A DNA stretch of 64,000 bases from Microstegium vimineum (Eukaryota; Streptophyta; Magnoliopsida; Poales; Poaceae), in the NCBI GenBank assembly GCA_022036555.1, contig CM039130.1, positions 22,842,570-22,906,569 of the forward strand, written 5' to 3'. A program made the translations under genes and the position numbers. The notes under the pieces are model-generated. The model saw only the letters and a program-made list of their open reading frames with translations. It was not told the DNA's origin and did not search any database. Shown piece after piece: positions 9,201 to 19,862 of the stretch (positions are counted from its first letter, which is position 1; every line of letters starts with the position of its first letter).

Positions 9201-12200
9201 CGTGACATTTGTAGCGGCGCGGCCTCCCCCTCGCGCGGGCGCGCGCCTCCTGCGTGCAGCGTGGCCAGCCTAGGCCACTCCTGGGCCTGCCGCCTGGGCC
9301 TTCTGGTGGCCTACGTGGCCAGCCTAGGCCCCTCCTGGGCCTGCCATTAGGCGCCTGGCCCCCTCCTGGGCCTCCCCTTAGGCGTGTTACTGAACTACTT
9401 ATATACAAATGTGGCACTGGTAAACCAATGCTATATTTTCAGTTTTCTCCATTTTGAAATACAAAAAATGGTTACCTAGAAGGACAGGCTTGACAGTTTT
9501 AATGTGAACCAGTATTAAATCAAAACCTAGGAGTGAGGAAACATAAACTCTTAACAAAACAATTTGGATTTACTTTGGAGAGAGCACATGTGAGGACAAG
9601 AATTTTCTTTGTTCAGGATTCCATGTTGGGAAATATGCAAGCACAAGTAATCATTGCAATCACAACTGTCACATTGGTAGGTAGATTACCATGACAAACC
9701 TTTCCTATGAATGCCAAACGAATCACATGCAGTAGCAAACTTTGCTCGTAAGAAAGCAACAGCATATTCTAATGTAGACAGCATATGCTAAGTAGATGCT
9801 AATCTAGATAAGAGTGCTCACATATGCACCAACTACTCTAATACCCATGGACCTTTAACTCCTAAATATCCCCGGCAACAAGGCTTATTGTTGTCATTGA
9901 GATCTTGTTCCTGATTCTTGACTACTGCAGCAGTGTAGGAGTCCCTCTTTGCTCTACATGTTTTCCATTTACTGATGTGTATATGTACTGCAGCTGGTGG
10001 ATGCTGCCTTGTGGCTTTAGTACTGTAGCACTGTGCCGACTAATTGCTCTGATCGACAACTAATCATGACTAGTCACCTAGTCGGTGCCATGGCGACTAG
10101 AATCGACTTGGCGACTTGATAACATTGCTTGGGAGAAAAATGACTTGGCCACATGCAATGGCTGAGATTGCTGGGGAAAAGAGCGATTAACTGTTTGAGT
10201 CAAATGGTTCTCGTTCTTAATCTTCACATTGTTGTATATTCGGAGACATCCGATAAAGTTGAGAAGTTCCAGAGGATATTAGCATGGCCCTGTGCACGGA
10301 TGACATGGACTAGAAAAAATAACTTTACACTGTTAAGGTCCCTTTTGGTTGCTTACACACTTCGCCACATGTTTGTGCAAAGGTCAACATGGTCGCAGTT
10401 TTGGTTGTGAACAAATTGCTTATAAACTTTTGGCAACATTTGGCAACAAACTGAGTCCGACAGTTATCCCTAATGAAGAAAAAAATTGGCTTCCCATGTC
10501 TTGCACTGTGTTAGAGTGGACTGCACTAACTGGATGAACCCAAAAATTTGACCCGTTGTGAAGAGGTAGCGTATCACTTACTCCCTCTGTCCCAAAATAG
10601 AAGTCATTCTCGCTTCCCGAGGAGTCAGTTTTTTAAAACTTTGACCAATTATATATAAAAGAATATTAATATTTACAATGCATAATTAGTACCATTAAAT
10701 AGATCGTTGAGTATACTTTTATAATAAATTTATTTGGAAATATAAATGTTGCACGTATTTTCTACAAAGCTAGTCAAAGTTGAGAAAGTTTGACCTGCAC
10801 GCATCCCATAGCATCATCTATTTTGGGACGGAAGGAGTATACACTTCAACACCCCCACTCACATGCAGCCAGAGGCACAAACGTGAGCCCACGTGCAGCC
10901 AGAGATGAAGGCGCAAACGTCGAAATAAAGGGGCGGAGGCAGACCTCTGGCTTTCATACCATGTTACCATGTTAGAGGGGATGGCACCAACTAGATGAAC
11001 CCAAAAGCCTAAGCTGTTGGGAAGAGGTAGGCAATCCACTTGGACACTTCAACACACTGAACCAAACACCAGCCATAGACTGTCAAACCTGCCTGCCTAC
11101 TGCGGTCATGAAGTAACAAGCCTTAAATGTTTTAAGAAAAACTAAAGCACCTTTCTAGATATTTATAGTGAACTCTGGGTGATGTTTGCTGATTTCTGAA
11201 CCGGTTATGCGATTCATGCGAACCAGGTTGTTTACTGGTTACCTTGTTAGACTTGGGCCAAAATTGAAGGGTAGGCTGTAAGTTAGCAGCAGTCTATTTG
11301 CAGCTGTACAAGCACTTAAATATCTATTTGATCAACCATAGGTTTTGACACTTAAATTGTTCTAATCATTTGTGCAGGTGCATGGATTTGTGCAAGATAA
11401 TAGAACAGGGAAAAAAGTAGCTATGTTAATTGGAAAATGGGATGAAGCTATGTATTATGTCCTTGGGGATCCAAGTGTTAAACCTAAGGGGTATGACCCA
11501 ATGTCAGAAGCAGTTCTTTTATGGGAGAGAGACAAGTCTCTTAATCAGACACGTTACAACCTTTCTCCTTTTGCAATTTCTCTAAATGAATTGACACCAC
11601 ATTTGTTGAACAAGTTGGCTCCTACTGATTCTCGTTTGAGACCAGACCAAAGGCATCTGGAAAATGGTGAATATGAGATGGCAAATGCAGAGAAACTTAG
11701 GCTTGAACAACTGCAACGGCAGGTAACTAACAATTATATATGACTTGACATGGCCTTTTGTCTTGTATCTTTCATAGTTTGTCAGGCATGATAATAATTG
11801 ACATGTCTTGATAATATTTATTTGTTCATCTCATAAATAAAGTTTTTAGGAAATGCAATGTGGATCTGACGCCTCCTTGGTTGTGAAGCTTTTCTATCTG
11901 TATTATGTGAGCATGAATTGTCTTGGACTGATGATCACCATGTAAATTGGTGCAGTACTGGATCTGTTGATACAACACAACTGTAGTCATTTATAAAAAA
12001 AAAATGAACTCATTGTCGTACAACTAGATGTGATCACCTGGAATAGGTAAAACAGAAGATCAAATTAAGTAATTGTTTTTAGTATGGACTGACTTTCTTA
12101 GAAATTAATTTATAAATTTAAAATACCTATTGCTGATTTGTACTCCCCCCGTTCCAAATTATAAGTAGCTTTGACTTTTTTTTAGACATGAAATTGGTGA

Positions 12201-12645
12201 GATACATAACAAATTTGATGTACCAAAAAAAAAATAAAGCAACATATAATTTAAAACGGAGGGAGTAGCTGCTAACTAGGGTCTTCCGTTTCACGGAATT
12301 AGGAGGGAAGGATGGATGAACAGTTTGCTACTGCAGCATGTTACAAGGCACAATCAAATGGTATACATAAACATTCACATTAGTGGTGAACAAAAATTTT
12401 AGTTGGGTATTCAAGGTCATCCCTGACCAGGATTCTTTTTGCTCATCGTGGTGCTTTACCTGTCATGGTATACTTTGCAGGCCCGACAACTGCAAGAAAA
12501 AGGATGGAAAGCAAGGTGGTTTAAGAAGGATGATGATGACAATTACCGCTATGTGGGTGGATACTGGGAAGCAAGGGAGAAGGGGAAATGGGACGATATT
12601 CCGGACATCTTTGGCCACAATAGTTTGCCCCCAGGGCTGCGCTAA
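5821..12645 (+). CDS. Oxysterol-binding-protein-related protein (ORP), C-terminal half, five exons
   Basis: The joined product of five exons (5821-6257, 7236-7391, 7837-8145, 11378-11722, 12481-12645; about 470 residues) is a nearly complete OSBP/ORP lipid-transfer domain. Exon order follows the family: GLWSIIRENIGKDLSGV lid and entry region, GDSLMRILHVAAFAVSGYA, the PFNPLLGET loop, the fingerprint VSHHP (here followed by Met, not Pro), WSKVTTSIYN, YCDHYGTMRI and a C-terminal RPDQRHLENGEYEMANAEK block. ORPs bind sterols or PI4P between membranes at contact sites. All GT-AG sites are intact and phases agree. Plant ORPs of this type carry an N-terminal PH domain and coiled coil, which must lie left of the window. 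Every large intron contains transposons. No inactivating change is visible, so it may be functional. Confidence 0.93.
6258..7235. other. ORP intron, no recognised element
   Basis: The 978-bp intron is AT-rich. I see no repeat ends, RNA or exon in it. Confidence 0.6.
7236..7391 (+). CDS. ORP exon (PFNPLLGET loop)
   Basis: Exactly 52 codons between acceptor ATGTAG and donor AAG|GTTGCA. It encodes GDSLMRILHVAAFAVSGYA and PFNPLLGETYEADYP, strongly conserved ORP core segments, and ends with EK, which joins VSHHP of the next exon. Confidence 0.93.
7427..7671. mobile_element. Degenerate Stowaway-like MITE in ORP intron
   Basis: CTCCGTTCTGAAATACTTGTC after a TA is roughly mirrored by GACAAGTATTATGAAATG near 7645-7662. 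Ends are eroded and the right boundary is approximate. Confidence 0.5.
7837..8145 (+). CDS. ORP exon (VSHHP fingerprint)
   Basis: 103 codons between TTTCAG and CAG|GTAACT. It carries the ORP fingerprint VSHHP, whose histidines contact phosphoinositide headgroups in known ORPs, followed by GWRFWGASNLKGKFWGRS and KLKFKEQSIIDRNPHQ. Confidence 0.95.
8567..9391 (-). repeat. Solo LTR related to the 3219-5112 element
   Basis: A minus-strand LTR of 825 bp flanked by a perfect 5-bp duplication GAACT (8562-8566 and 9392-9396). It shares with the 3219 LTR the ACGCCTAA start, CACGTGAACAGTAAC motif, GACTATAAATATAGGGG TATA region, CTTCTCTGTTGCAG leader and GACGTATTACA end. Its 3' 126 bp is duplicated in tandem (8567-8692 against 8693 onward). 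Its first dinucleotide is AG, not TG. No internal region is present, so the element was reduced by LTR-LTR recombination. It lies antisense in the large ORP intron. Confidence 0.85.
9392..10231. other. ORP intron, no recognised element
   Basis: AT-rich DNA with no exon or clear repeat ends. The segment around 10030-10100 has short repeats of 'gcgactag/gtcgac' without an assignable origin. Confidence 0.5.
10232..10320 (+). pseudogene. U6 snRNA pseudogene
   Basis: The stretch TTCGGAGACATCCGATAAA...ATTAGCATGGCCC...GGATGACA aligns along U6 snRNA, including a mutated ACAGAG box region (CCAGAGGA) and the AGCATGGCCCCTGCGCA region. Substitutions throughout, no upstream plant USE (TCCCACATCG) or properly spaced TATA, and an A-rich 3' end mark it as a retroposed copy. 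Confidence 0.8.
10510..11055. repeat. Imperfect duplicated segment flanking a MITE
   Basis: The segment GTTAGAG...AACTGGATGAACCCAAAA...GAAGAGGTAG...ACACTTCAACAC occurs at 10510-10580 plus 10838-10853, where a MITE interrupts it, and again uninterrupted at 10971-11055. It resembles a fragment of an old repeat I cannot name. Confidence 0.7.
10581..10837. mobile_element. Stowaway MITE, 257 bp
   Basis: The ends CTCCCTCTGTCCCAAAATAG and CTATTTTGGGACGGAAGGAG are inverted copies, flanked by TA duplications at 10579-10580 and 10838-10839. The interior is AT-rich and non-coding. Confidence 0.93.
11056..11377. other. ORP intron, no recognised element
   Basis: Nothing beyond a branch-site-like region and the acceptor TTGTGCAG at 11377. 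Confidence 0.5.
11378..11722 (+). CDS. ORP exon (ORD C-terminal region)
   Basis: 115 codons between TGTGCAG and CAG|GTAACT. It encodes VHGFVQDNRTGKKVAML, KGYDPMSEAVLLWERDK and RPDQRHLENGEYEMANAEKL, characteristic of plant ORPs. Confidence 0.95.
12143..12265. mobile_element. Stowaway MITE, 123 bp, in last ORP intron
   Basis: The ends CTCCCCCCGTTCCAAATTAT and ATAATTTAAAACGGAGGGAG are inverted copies, flanked by TA at 12141-12142 and 12266-12267. Confidence 0.92.
12481..12645 (+). CDS. ORP last exon and stop
   Basis: Acceptor TTTGCAG; 54 codons then TAA at 12643-12645. It encodes QLQEKGWKARWFKKDDD, YVGGYWEAREKGKWDDIPDIFG and ends PPGLR, the usual plant ORP C-terminus. Confidence 0.95.
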   Translation, partial: ARQLQEKGWKARWFKKDDDDNYRYVGGYWEAREKGKWDDIPDIFGHNSLPPGLR

Positions 12646-12952
12646 CTACCTTTCTTCCATATGTTATACTCCCTTCTTCCCTATGTTATACTAGTAGTAT
12701 TAGAGTTCCCTATGTTATACTAGTGTATGTCCTCTAAACATTTGACGAACCAAATTATGATGGCAACCAGCCAAAGCAACCTCGCGTCGGCCGGGGTTGG
12801 ACAAGTGAAAGAACGTAGGTTTCAGTTTGAATTTCAGGACTAATTTTGTCTTGGAATGCGGTTAGTTTAAATTTTTCTTGTATCTTGGGGGCTAGTCCAC
12901 GGATGGAAGGCTTTGCCGCACTCTACCCTATGAGCCATGTATGGAGTATCAT
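12646..12952 (+). other. ORP 3' flank
   Basis: Presumed 3' UTR and flank. CTATGTTATACTAGT repeats about three times at 12660-12725. No clear polyadenylation signal was picked. Confidence 0.4.
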
Positions 12953-13130
12953 TGTTAGAGTACGTCATTGGTTTATCGGGCCTAGATTGGCCGTCTAGCT
13001 TATTAGTGTTAGTGTTAATTAGAGATACTTAGAGATAAGAGTCTATCTTAGTGTTTAACTAACTCTCTATATAAGGTGTGGAGAGTAGATGTATCGATCT
13101 AAGCAAACAAGAATTAGACGAAAAGCCTTC
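12953..13130 (+). repeat. Truncated Copia-type LTR
   Basis: It starts TGTTAGAGTACGT and contains a TATA box (CTCTATATAAGG, about 13068-13079) followed by a purine-rich leader ending AAAAGCCTTC. It is cut by the Maximus A LTR at 13131. The pattern matches small grass Copia LTRs; the rest would be beyond element A, outside the window. Confidence 0.55.
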
Positions 13131-14648
13131 TGAAAGGGTTAAGATGCCCAAGAGGGTGGGGTGGGGGGGGGGTTTGAATTGGGCTTATTTCAAAATTCTA
13201 AAGCAAATATGAAATCCTAAACAATGTCAATTCACTCGTGCCTACTGAAAATGTCTTAGACTATGAAAGCGGTAGCAAGTCAAGGAATGGAATAACATCC
13301 TACACAATTCTAGTATGAAAGTAAGAAGTACAGAATGTAATGCGCAAAGTAACGAGCTAGGGATAGAAAAGCTTGACACGACGACGTTTTGTCGAGGTAT
13401 CTAGGAGTTGACACTCTCCTCTAGTCCTTGTTGGAGCACCTCGCAAGGTATTGCTCTCCCTTAACCTGCGCAAGGATTGAGTGCTCTTTACGGGTTGATT
13501 CTTCGCCACTCCGGCTCGATGAACCACCCACAACCGATCACAAGTCGATAGAGAAGGGTCGCCGACAATCCTCTGGTGATCACCTTCCTCCGAGCATCAC
13601 CGGACCGTCTAGGTGATGTCGATCACCAAGAGTAACAAGCTTCGAACTCTCACTTGACTCACTCAAGCCTCATGAGATGGATGGATGCACACTTAAACTC
13701 TTGGATTCACTAGCGAGATGATTCTATGGATGGATTCGCAAATCTCCCTCACTAGGGCTCTTGCTCTTTTCCCAAACCTCTCAAGGTGTTTCTCAGCTAT
13801 CCAAATGAGCAAAGGTAGGTTGGGAAGGCAAGCAATGGGGTATAAATACCCCTCTCAACTCTAGCCCGCGGGCAGCTCAAAACAAACATTTTAAGTTCGC
13901 ATCGGATGCTCCGATGTCGTGCCCAACGGCTGGTTCCTGTTTGAAACTGCGTCCAACGGACGTTCTGAGACTATGGCAACGGACGCTGCACTAAACTGCG
14001 AGCTCTCGGGTTTCTGGGAAATTCCCTCAAATGAATCAACGGACGCTCCCAGCGTCCGATGCCGTGCCAACGGACACATCCAATGGCTTTCGAGCCTCTC
14101 TGGAACCTTACTATACTGCCAACGGACGGTCCTAGGGTTTCACCCTAGATTCTGATGCATGCGTTCGATGCAACGGACAACGTCCGATACCTTCGACCTT
14201 AGTGTCCGTCACCCAGAGAAGGGCTCTCTCAACTCCAAACTTCGTCGCGATGAATATGGAAGTTGTTCTAGGCTATCGTAAGGTCATCTAGGGCTTGCTT
14301 AGAGCTAGGTTTGTCAAGTGTGCACCACACCTAAGTCATGAAGCTCTCTTAAGTTAAGCTACTCATTCTAATCCCTCTTGATAGTACGGTCAAAGATCAA
14401 ATAAAGACCTATCTATACTAAGTGTCCTTCATCTTCTTGTGACACTTAACCTATTCAATTTAGAGTCTTCATCATCTCTCTTTGAAATCCGAAACAATAT
14501 GCATCTTGGAGGCAATAGATAACCATTTGATGCCCATTCACAATAGTCACTATGGCTAAGCTACTCATAGCCTCTGCAAAACACAAATTAGCCATAATAA
14601 CACTCTAATGTCGTTAATCACTGAAATCACTAGGGCCATGATTGTTCA
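13131..14648 (-). repeat. 3' LTR of Maximus A
   Basis: It runs TGAAAGGGTTAAGATGCCC to GATTGTTCA, with the G-run (GGTGGGGGGGGGG) near one end that is typical of Maximus LTRs. A cluster of about ten CAACGGAC/GTCCGATG motifs lies at 13900-14220. The neighbouring polypurine tract sets the right edge. Confidence 0.8.
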
Positions 14649-15127
14649 GTCTCCCCCTTTTTGGTAATTGACGACAACATTCCTCGAGTATAAGATATAA
14701 GAAGATATGGTGAGGATTTCCAAATGACTTGGATGGAGTGAGCAAGGGTTAGTGAATAAGAGTGAATGAAACTTGCTCATCCAAGCCAAGCCACAACAAG
14801 TACTCATAAGATATGAAATAAAAGCATGAGTACCTCATGATATGCTCAAAGGATACATCAGAGTATGTTGCGGAAGCATAGACATTCAAGCATAGGCATA
14901 TCATGAACCAAATGTGACAACTCACAAACATATATTAGTGAAAAGCATTGAGTATGTCACACACACATAATATCTCACAAGCAAAAGCATCACACATATA
15001 TACAATGCATGAAAGTAAACATGATGCATGAGAGTACGGGGAATATAAATCACACATAAAGAATCAAATCCCTCCCCCTATCTCTGATACTCGAACCCTC
15101 TCCTCCTTTGGCATCTAACACCAAAAA
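14649..15127 (-). other. Polypurine tract and 3' untranslated region of Maximus A
   Basis: AAAAAGGGGGAGAC on the minus strand (14649-14662) abuts the LTR. Further GGGGGAG-type tracts occur near 15075. The rest is A-rich DNA with 'cacacat' runs and no gene. Confidence 0.7.
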
Positions 15128-17340
15128 CTAATGCTCTGGAGGCGGGGACGAAGCAGCCGCGTCACGGTCAAGACGAACAAACTCCGAAAGATCGACATCG
15201 TCATCTGAGTCCTCCCCCTGAGTAGCTGGCGCTGAGGTGGAAGCGGTCTGGGGAGGCACAGAAGAAGCTGGAGCTGACGTGCCTGTTGGCTCTGCCACTG
15301 AGGATTCTACAAGAGGAGGTGCTGACTCGGAAGGAGCTGTGTCGACTACTCGACGAGTGTAGACACGAGGCTGTGAAACTAGAGTCACTACTGCAGGCTC
15401 TGCTGACTATCCCTGAGGCTCAACTGGTGCCTCTAACTGCCCTGCCTCTGTGGTAATTGTCGTAGCATCAGTAGTGATAGCAAGAGGAGGGGTGGTCACT
15501 TCTAGAGCTGGAGTAGGAGGTGTCGTCACTGCTGGATCGGAGCTACCTGGTGCGACCTCTGACGAAGCAACTGAAGACAAGTGTGTGCTCGTTGTCGGGG
15601 GAAGCACCTCTGTAGTAGCTGTCTTAAACTCTGCTCTGACTGGGGTAGCCTCTCCGGTCAACTCACTGTAAGTAGCCGAGAGGTTCTTCATGGTCTCCTC
15701 AATGGAAGCGCCTCGGGAAGGTGTAAAGCATGTCTGAAAGTCACCCGGGGAGGCTAGCCAAGATGACACCTGTGCCATCGGTGTCTGAAACCATGGTGAA
15801 GCAAGTGGCTGACTCTGAGGTCCACTGGACGGTAAAGCTGGAGTCGGAACCACGGTAATTGAGGGGCCTTCCTGTGAGGTGTACTACTGAGAAAAGCTGG
15901 GGCCCCTAGCTGTGGAGAGCGGGAAGGTTCGAAGTTGGAACCGAGAAGATTCTCAGCTCTGTCTGCTGCCTCTGTATCTCAATTTGCTGTCTCTGAAAAG
16001 TGAGGAACTGAAGTTGGAACTCGTCCTGACGTGCCTGAGACTGAGCCTAGGTTGCAAGCTGCTCTGTTGCAAGTCTCCAAACCTCCTCAGCATGACGCCT
16101 CTACTCCTCTGCCTAACGGTGCTGCTCCTCAGCCTATCGAAGAAGCTCCTCAGTCTATCACTACTGACTCTGCTGCATCTGAGTAAGTAGTGCCAGTAGA
16201 GTGGCCTCTGAAGAGCCTAGAGAAGGTGGTGGAGCAGAGCTGGAGCCACCGCCCTCGTGGTCGTGTGAGCGTGGAGCATACTCAGGAATAGGCTGGTAGT
16301 CCTCGTCTGAGCTATCTGACAAAAGGTCCTCTCTGTTGGCGTCGCCCTCTGGCTGGGCGTCAAGGTCTACAAGCTCTGAATCTGCCAAACCCTGAACTGC
16401 AACATCCTGCTGCTCCTCTGTATCCGGCAAGATGTCGGTTTGTCTAGTGTGAGGACCACATCTGCCTCTGCCACGACCTTTGCCACTGTGAGTAACCAAC
16501 TGAGTCATGTTGTACTCTAGAAATACTATGGCTGACCTCAGAAGAGTAGTGGAGAGAACTGCTAACTCGCCACGCGCAACTAGTATCCATGAGATCCAAT
16601 GAGCATATGGTAGCTGCCGGTGGCCTCTAAATCCCTCTACGATGATATCCTCCATCTCACTGACGATCAAGTCCCAAATGTCAAACTGCTCTCTGCGTAC
16701 TAAGTGAGCTAGCAGCCACAACTGAAGACGTGTCAAGGCCTCTAGGTCTCCAACTCTGGGAAGTAGTGTGTGCCTCATCACCTCGTTCAGGACACGGGCA
16801 GTCGGCGTGAGATCACGCGGGTGTCGACTGCACCCGTCTCCAAACGACTCAAGAAAGCACTGACGCACGAAGTCTGTCGAGGGCACCTTTCTGTCGTGAG
16901 GACGACAAGGGGCCTCCTGCTATCCATAGGAAAGCTCGTGGATCCGGGTAGTGGAAGCCTCTAGGTGAAAAATCTCTCGGAACTTGGCAGCGAAGATCCT
17001 GATGTCTCTACCTCTGAAAGCAAAGTGGAGAAACTCATGGTCTGGAGACACCCAAAGTGAAGCCTAGAACTGTCAGACCCAATCCTCCTGGTAGTTGCCT
17101 GAATGGCCTATCAATCCTGTCAACCCTGGCAGATACTCCAAATACTGACTGATCTCAGGACCACCAACATCGATGATCGACTGGAGTGAACAAACTCTCT
17201 GAGCGCGTATGTGTACACCTGTCTCAACAGAAGCTCTATAGAAATCCTCATGCAAGGTAGTATAGAAGTCATCACCTGCACGAGGGTCACGCTAACCGAG
17301 AAACTGTGATAGAACCTCTTAAGACAGGGCCCACTTGCCA
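15128..17340 (-). pseudogene. Maximus ORF3 ('putative plant transposon protein' type)
   Basis: Downstream of pol, Maximus elements can carry a third ORF of unknown role. Here the minus-strand reading has a folded-looking region (LHEDFYRASVETGVHIRAQRV, about 17190-17260; FLHFAFRGRDIRIFAAKFREIFHLE, about 16965-17040; LTRLQLWLLAHLVRREQFDIWDLIVSEM, about 16650-16735), then an acidic Ser/Pro/Gln-rich tail (DSSDEDYQPIPEYAPR near 16290) and a long Thr/Ser/Pro stretch to 15128 ending DDDVDLSEFVRLD. The coding frame is broken by stops near 17070, 16890 and 15860 and by frame changes. Its 5' part is lost at the Tekay A junction. Similar proteins are annotated in grasses as 'putative plant transposon protein'; the assignment is from memory of the family. 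Confidence 0.6.
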
Positions 17341-18970
17341 TGATTAAAGTCTATCCGACCTAATCCAAGACAAATGATCCAAGTCTTAATCAATCCGTCA
17401 GGTGTCACCACTTTGTAGAGGGTCATCCACCTCTTTCCGAACAGGATCATCCTCATCACAAACATTGCAGAAGTAATACAATAATTTAATTTACATCAAA
17501 GTAGCGGAAATTTGAAGTCATATTACAAACCATAGGTTTTGAAACATAACATAGTGTCATACGATAATATTACATCAAGCTGGTGATAGAATATAAACAA
17601 AACAACCGAGATACTCTTGCCCAAGAGTCAAGCAAAGATAGTTCATTCCTCATCTTCATCCACAGTAACAACGGTCATGCAGCACGAAGCTACACAGACC
17701 GAGTTATGACCCTCATCAGGGGTTAAGAAATCCTGAGTACGAGAGTACTCAACAAGACTTATCCAACAAAAAAAATATTTGGTGGACAAACGATATGCAA
17801 GTCATAGGATTTAAGGTGTGGTTTGCAAGAATCAAGTATTTTGCATAAATGAGCATTTATAAAAGAATTGAAATTTATTTAATTCGTTCATAAGATTACT
17901 CACATACCGATCTAGATTTATGATCGATAACCAAGTAATAAACCATCCATGAAAGGAACCATCAAGTATCCAGTTTAAGTTTCATTAACTACGATGAAGA
18001 AGACAGGGTTATGTTTCCATATCTCCGAGGAACACGATGATTCGAACCAGTTAAACCCAGCTGGGGCTTCCCTATCACACGCCATATACAACCCCGAAAG
18101 CACGCATATGACTACCTTTCCCTAGATCCTCCATCCAAGACCGGGGTCTCGCCACCCGAGAGCATAGTACACCTCCGTCCAGTTCCTCGAACTTGGAGGG
18201 TACACACTACTCTCGCCATCTCTCCACTCCCAGTGCAGGTTAACCGTTCTTAAGACTGGAATAGCCAGGGTCCGGCTTCCCAACGTATGTGATAAGTACT
18301 CCAAAGTTACAACCCTAGTCATGCAACAACGGCAAGGCCCTAATGACACAGGCGGAAAGAACCCGCTCACTAGTAACCACTGGTGGCTCCCAAACACCGT
18401 GTCTGCCCGGTCCCGATTATTACTTCCATCAACATTCCTTTCTCAAAAGAGCATAACCATTTGCCAAAGCAATACACTATGTGTATGTGACCGGAAATCA
18501 CCTACTAGAAAAGTTCTAAGCACACTAAGCATTTTAGCAAGAATTTGCATCTTTAAACAAGTGTCAAGGTAGAAGGTACAATTAACACAAGGATAAAGGT
18601 TATGCATCAAGTAGGAATTTAATAAAGTAAGACAATGCATTAGAATAACCATAGGTGTATTTAAAACAAATATTTAAATACAAGGAAGGGTTAAATGCAC
18701 CGGGGCTTGCCTTGGTTGGAGGGATACACAAATTCTGGCTTAGATTCAACAACAGAGAAAGTCTCTTCACTAGAGGGATTATCCGGCCCAACCAACGAGA
18801 TATCTACACGATAATAATTACATGCTTAGATGATGCTTGAAATAATAGACATGATGCTTAACAAACATGCAAGCATGCATTAAGAATATGACAAAAACAG
18901 ATTATCAACCTTGAGTACAACTTCCCTTCATGAAGGAAAGTAAAATTAGAGCATAAAGCAATTTAATTAA
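17341..18970 (-). repeat. 3' LTR of Tekay A, distal part
   Basis: It starts TGATTAAAGTC and shares with the other Tekay LTRs the 'tgagtacgagagtactcaacaagacttatccaac' type region (about 17735-17770, mutated) and GGGGCTTGCCTTGG at 18703. It ends at the MULE target duplication TTAATTAA (18963-18970). Confidence 0.75.
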
Positions 18971-19255
18971 GGGGAATTGGCTGTTGGACACCGAAAGTGG
19001 TCGCCATTTGCTGGGGGACATCATCAGTTTCACGTTTTGCCCATGGACACTCTGGTTTAGTGAAATATTGCAGGTGGACACCGCAACTCGGTCCACGCGG
19101 TCAAACCCATGCAAAATGACTTGTGGTGCCCCTGAGCCGCGTCGTCCGCCACGCGCGACCTGGTCTGGTTCGACCAAGTATACACGGCCCGGAAACAGCC
19201 GTTAGGGTTGCAACCCCAAATCGCCGACTCATTTCTCCGTCCCCAATCCCCGTTC
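18971..19255 (+). repeat. MULE left terminal inverted repeat
   Basis: It matches the reverse complement of 41630-41912 along its length with about one difference in ten by eye, including GTTGGACACCGAAAGTGGTC and CAAAATGACTTGTGGTGCCC. Transcription of the zf-GRF gene probably starts in or just after it. Confidence 0.92.
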
Positions 19256-19370
19256 CCTTCTTCACGAGCGTCGGCGGCGTCTTCACAGGCGGAGGTCGGC
19301 GACCTGGTCTTCTTCACGAGCGTGGTCGGTTGGGCTTGGCGGGCGCGGTGCGGTGCGGCTCGGCGTAGGG

Positions 19371-19862
19371 ATGGCGACAGGCTCGCGCGCTTCATCATCA
19401 ACAGGCTCGCGTGGAGCGAGTTGGCAGGAGTGCGGGTGGGCAGCCCTTGTGCCCTTTCTGCCGGACTCCAACCGTCGTGGAGCAGACGTCGAGGACCCTT
19501 AAGAACCCAGAGAAGCAGTTCTACAGTTGCACGAATCGGGATTGGGTGAGTTCATGTTTCTGAGTTGTGAATCCCGATCTAGGGTTCATCGTATTCATCT
19601 TGGGTTTCAATTTCGTGAATAGGGCAACAGCAAGTGCGGTTTCTTCATGTGGAAGCCGGTCAGTGATGGCGTCGATTTGGAAACACTGATGGCCGGATTT
19701 CAGGCTCTGCAGAACATTGTGTAGTTGTTGAGCAATGATGTTCTAGCTGTCAGTGTCCATGTTAGAAGCTTAGCTAGCCAACAGAGTTTGAATAGGTGGT
19801 TGCATGTGGCCAGTTTGTTTGTAGTAGTTGTCCTATGCATTTTGATGTACTACAAACCATGA
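19371..19862 (+). pseudogene. GRF-type zinc finger protein with C-terminal membrane segment, carried by the MULE
   Basis: Two exons, 19371-19545 and 19623-19862, with a GTGAGT...TAG intron. Exon 1 starts ATG with a Ser-rich N-terminus, then (after a one-base frame change near 19434-19449) CPFCRTPTVVEQTSRTLKNP and FYSC; exon 2 supplies SKCGFFMW. Together these make the CxxC...C...C zinc site of zf-GRF, a single-stranded nucleic-acid-binding finger. A TAG at 19722-19724 interrupts the frame, which continues to a TGA at 19860-19862 and encodes about 18 hydrophobic residues (19797-19850), a likely membrane anchor. Many plant zf-GRF proteins have this zinc finger, linker and tail-anchor layout. 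It runs toward the transposase gene. Both breaks suggest a dead copy. Confidence 0.7.

Noticed and set aside
10328..10460. 'ggtcccttttggttg' start, like a Tourist MITE end
   Set aside because: No matching inverted end or 3-bp TAA/TTA duplication was found.
13900..14220. Repeated CAACGGAC units considered as CRISPR-like or satellite repeat
   Set aside because: Spacing irregular, motif degenerate, and located inside a Maximus LTR of a eukaryotic genome.
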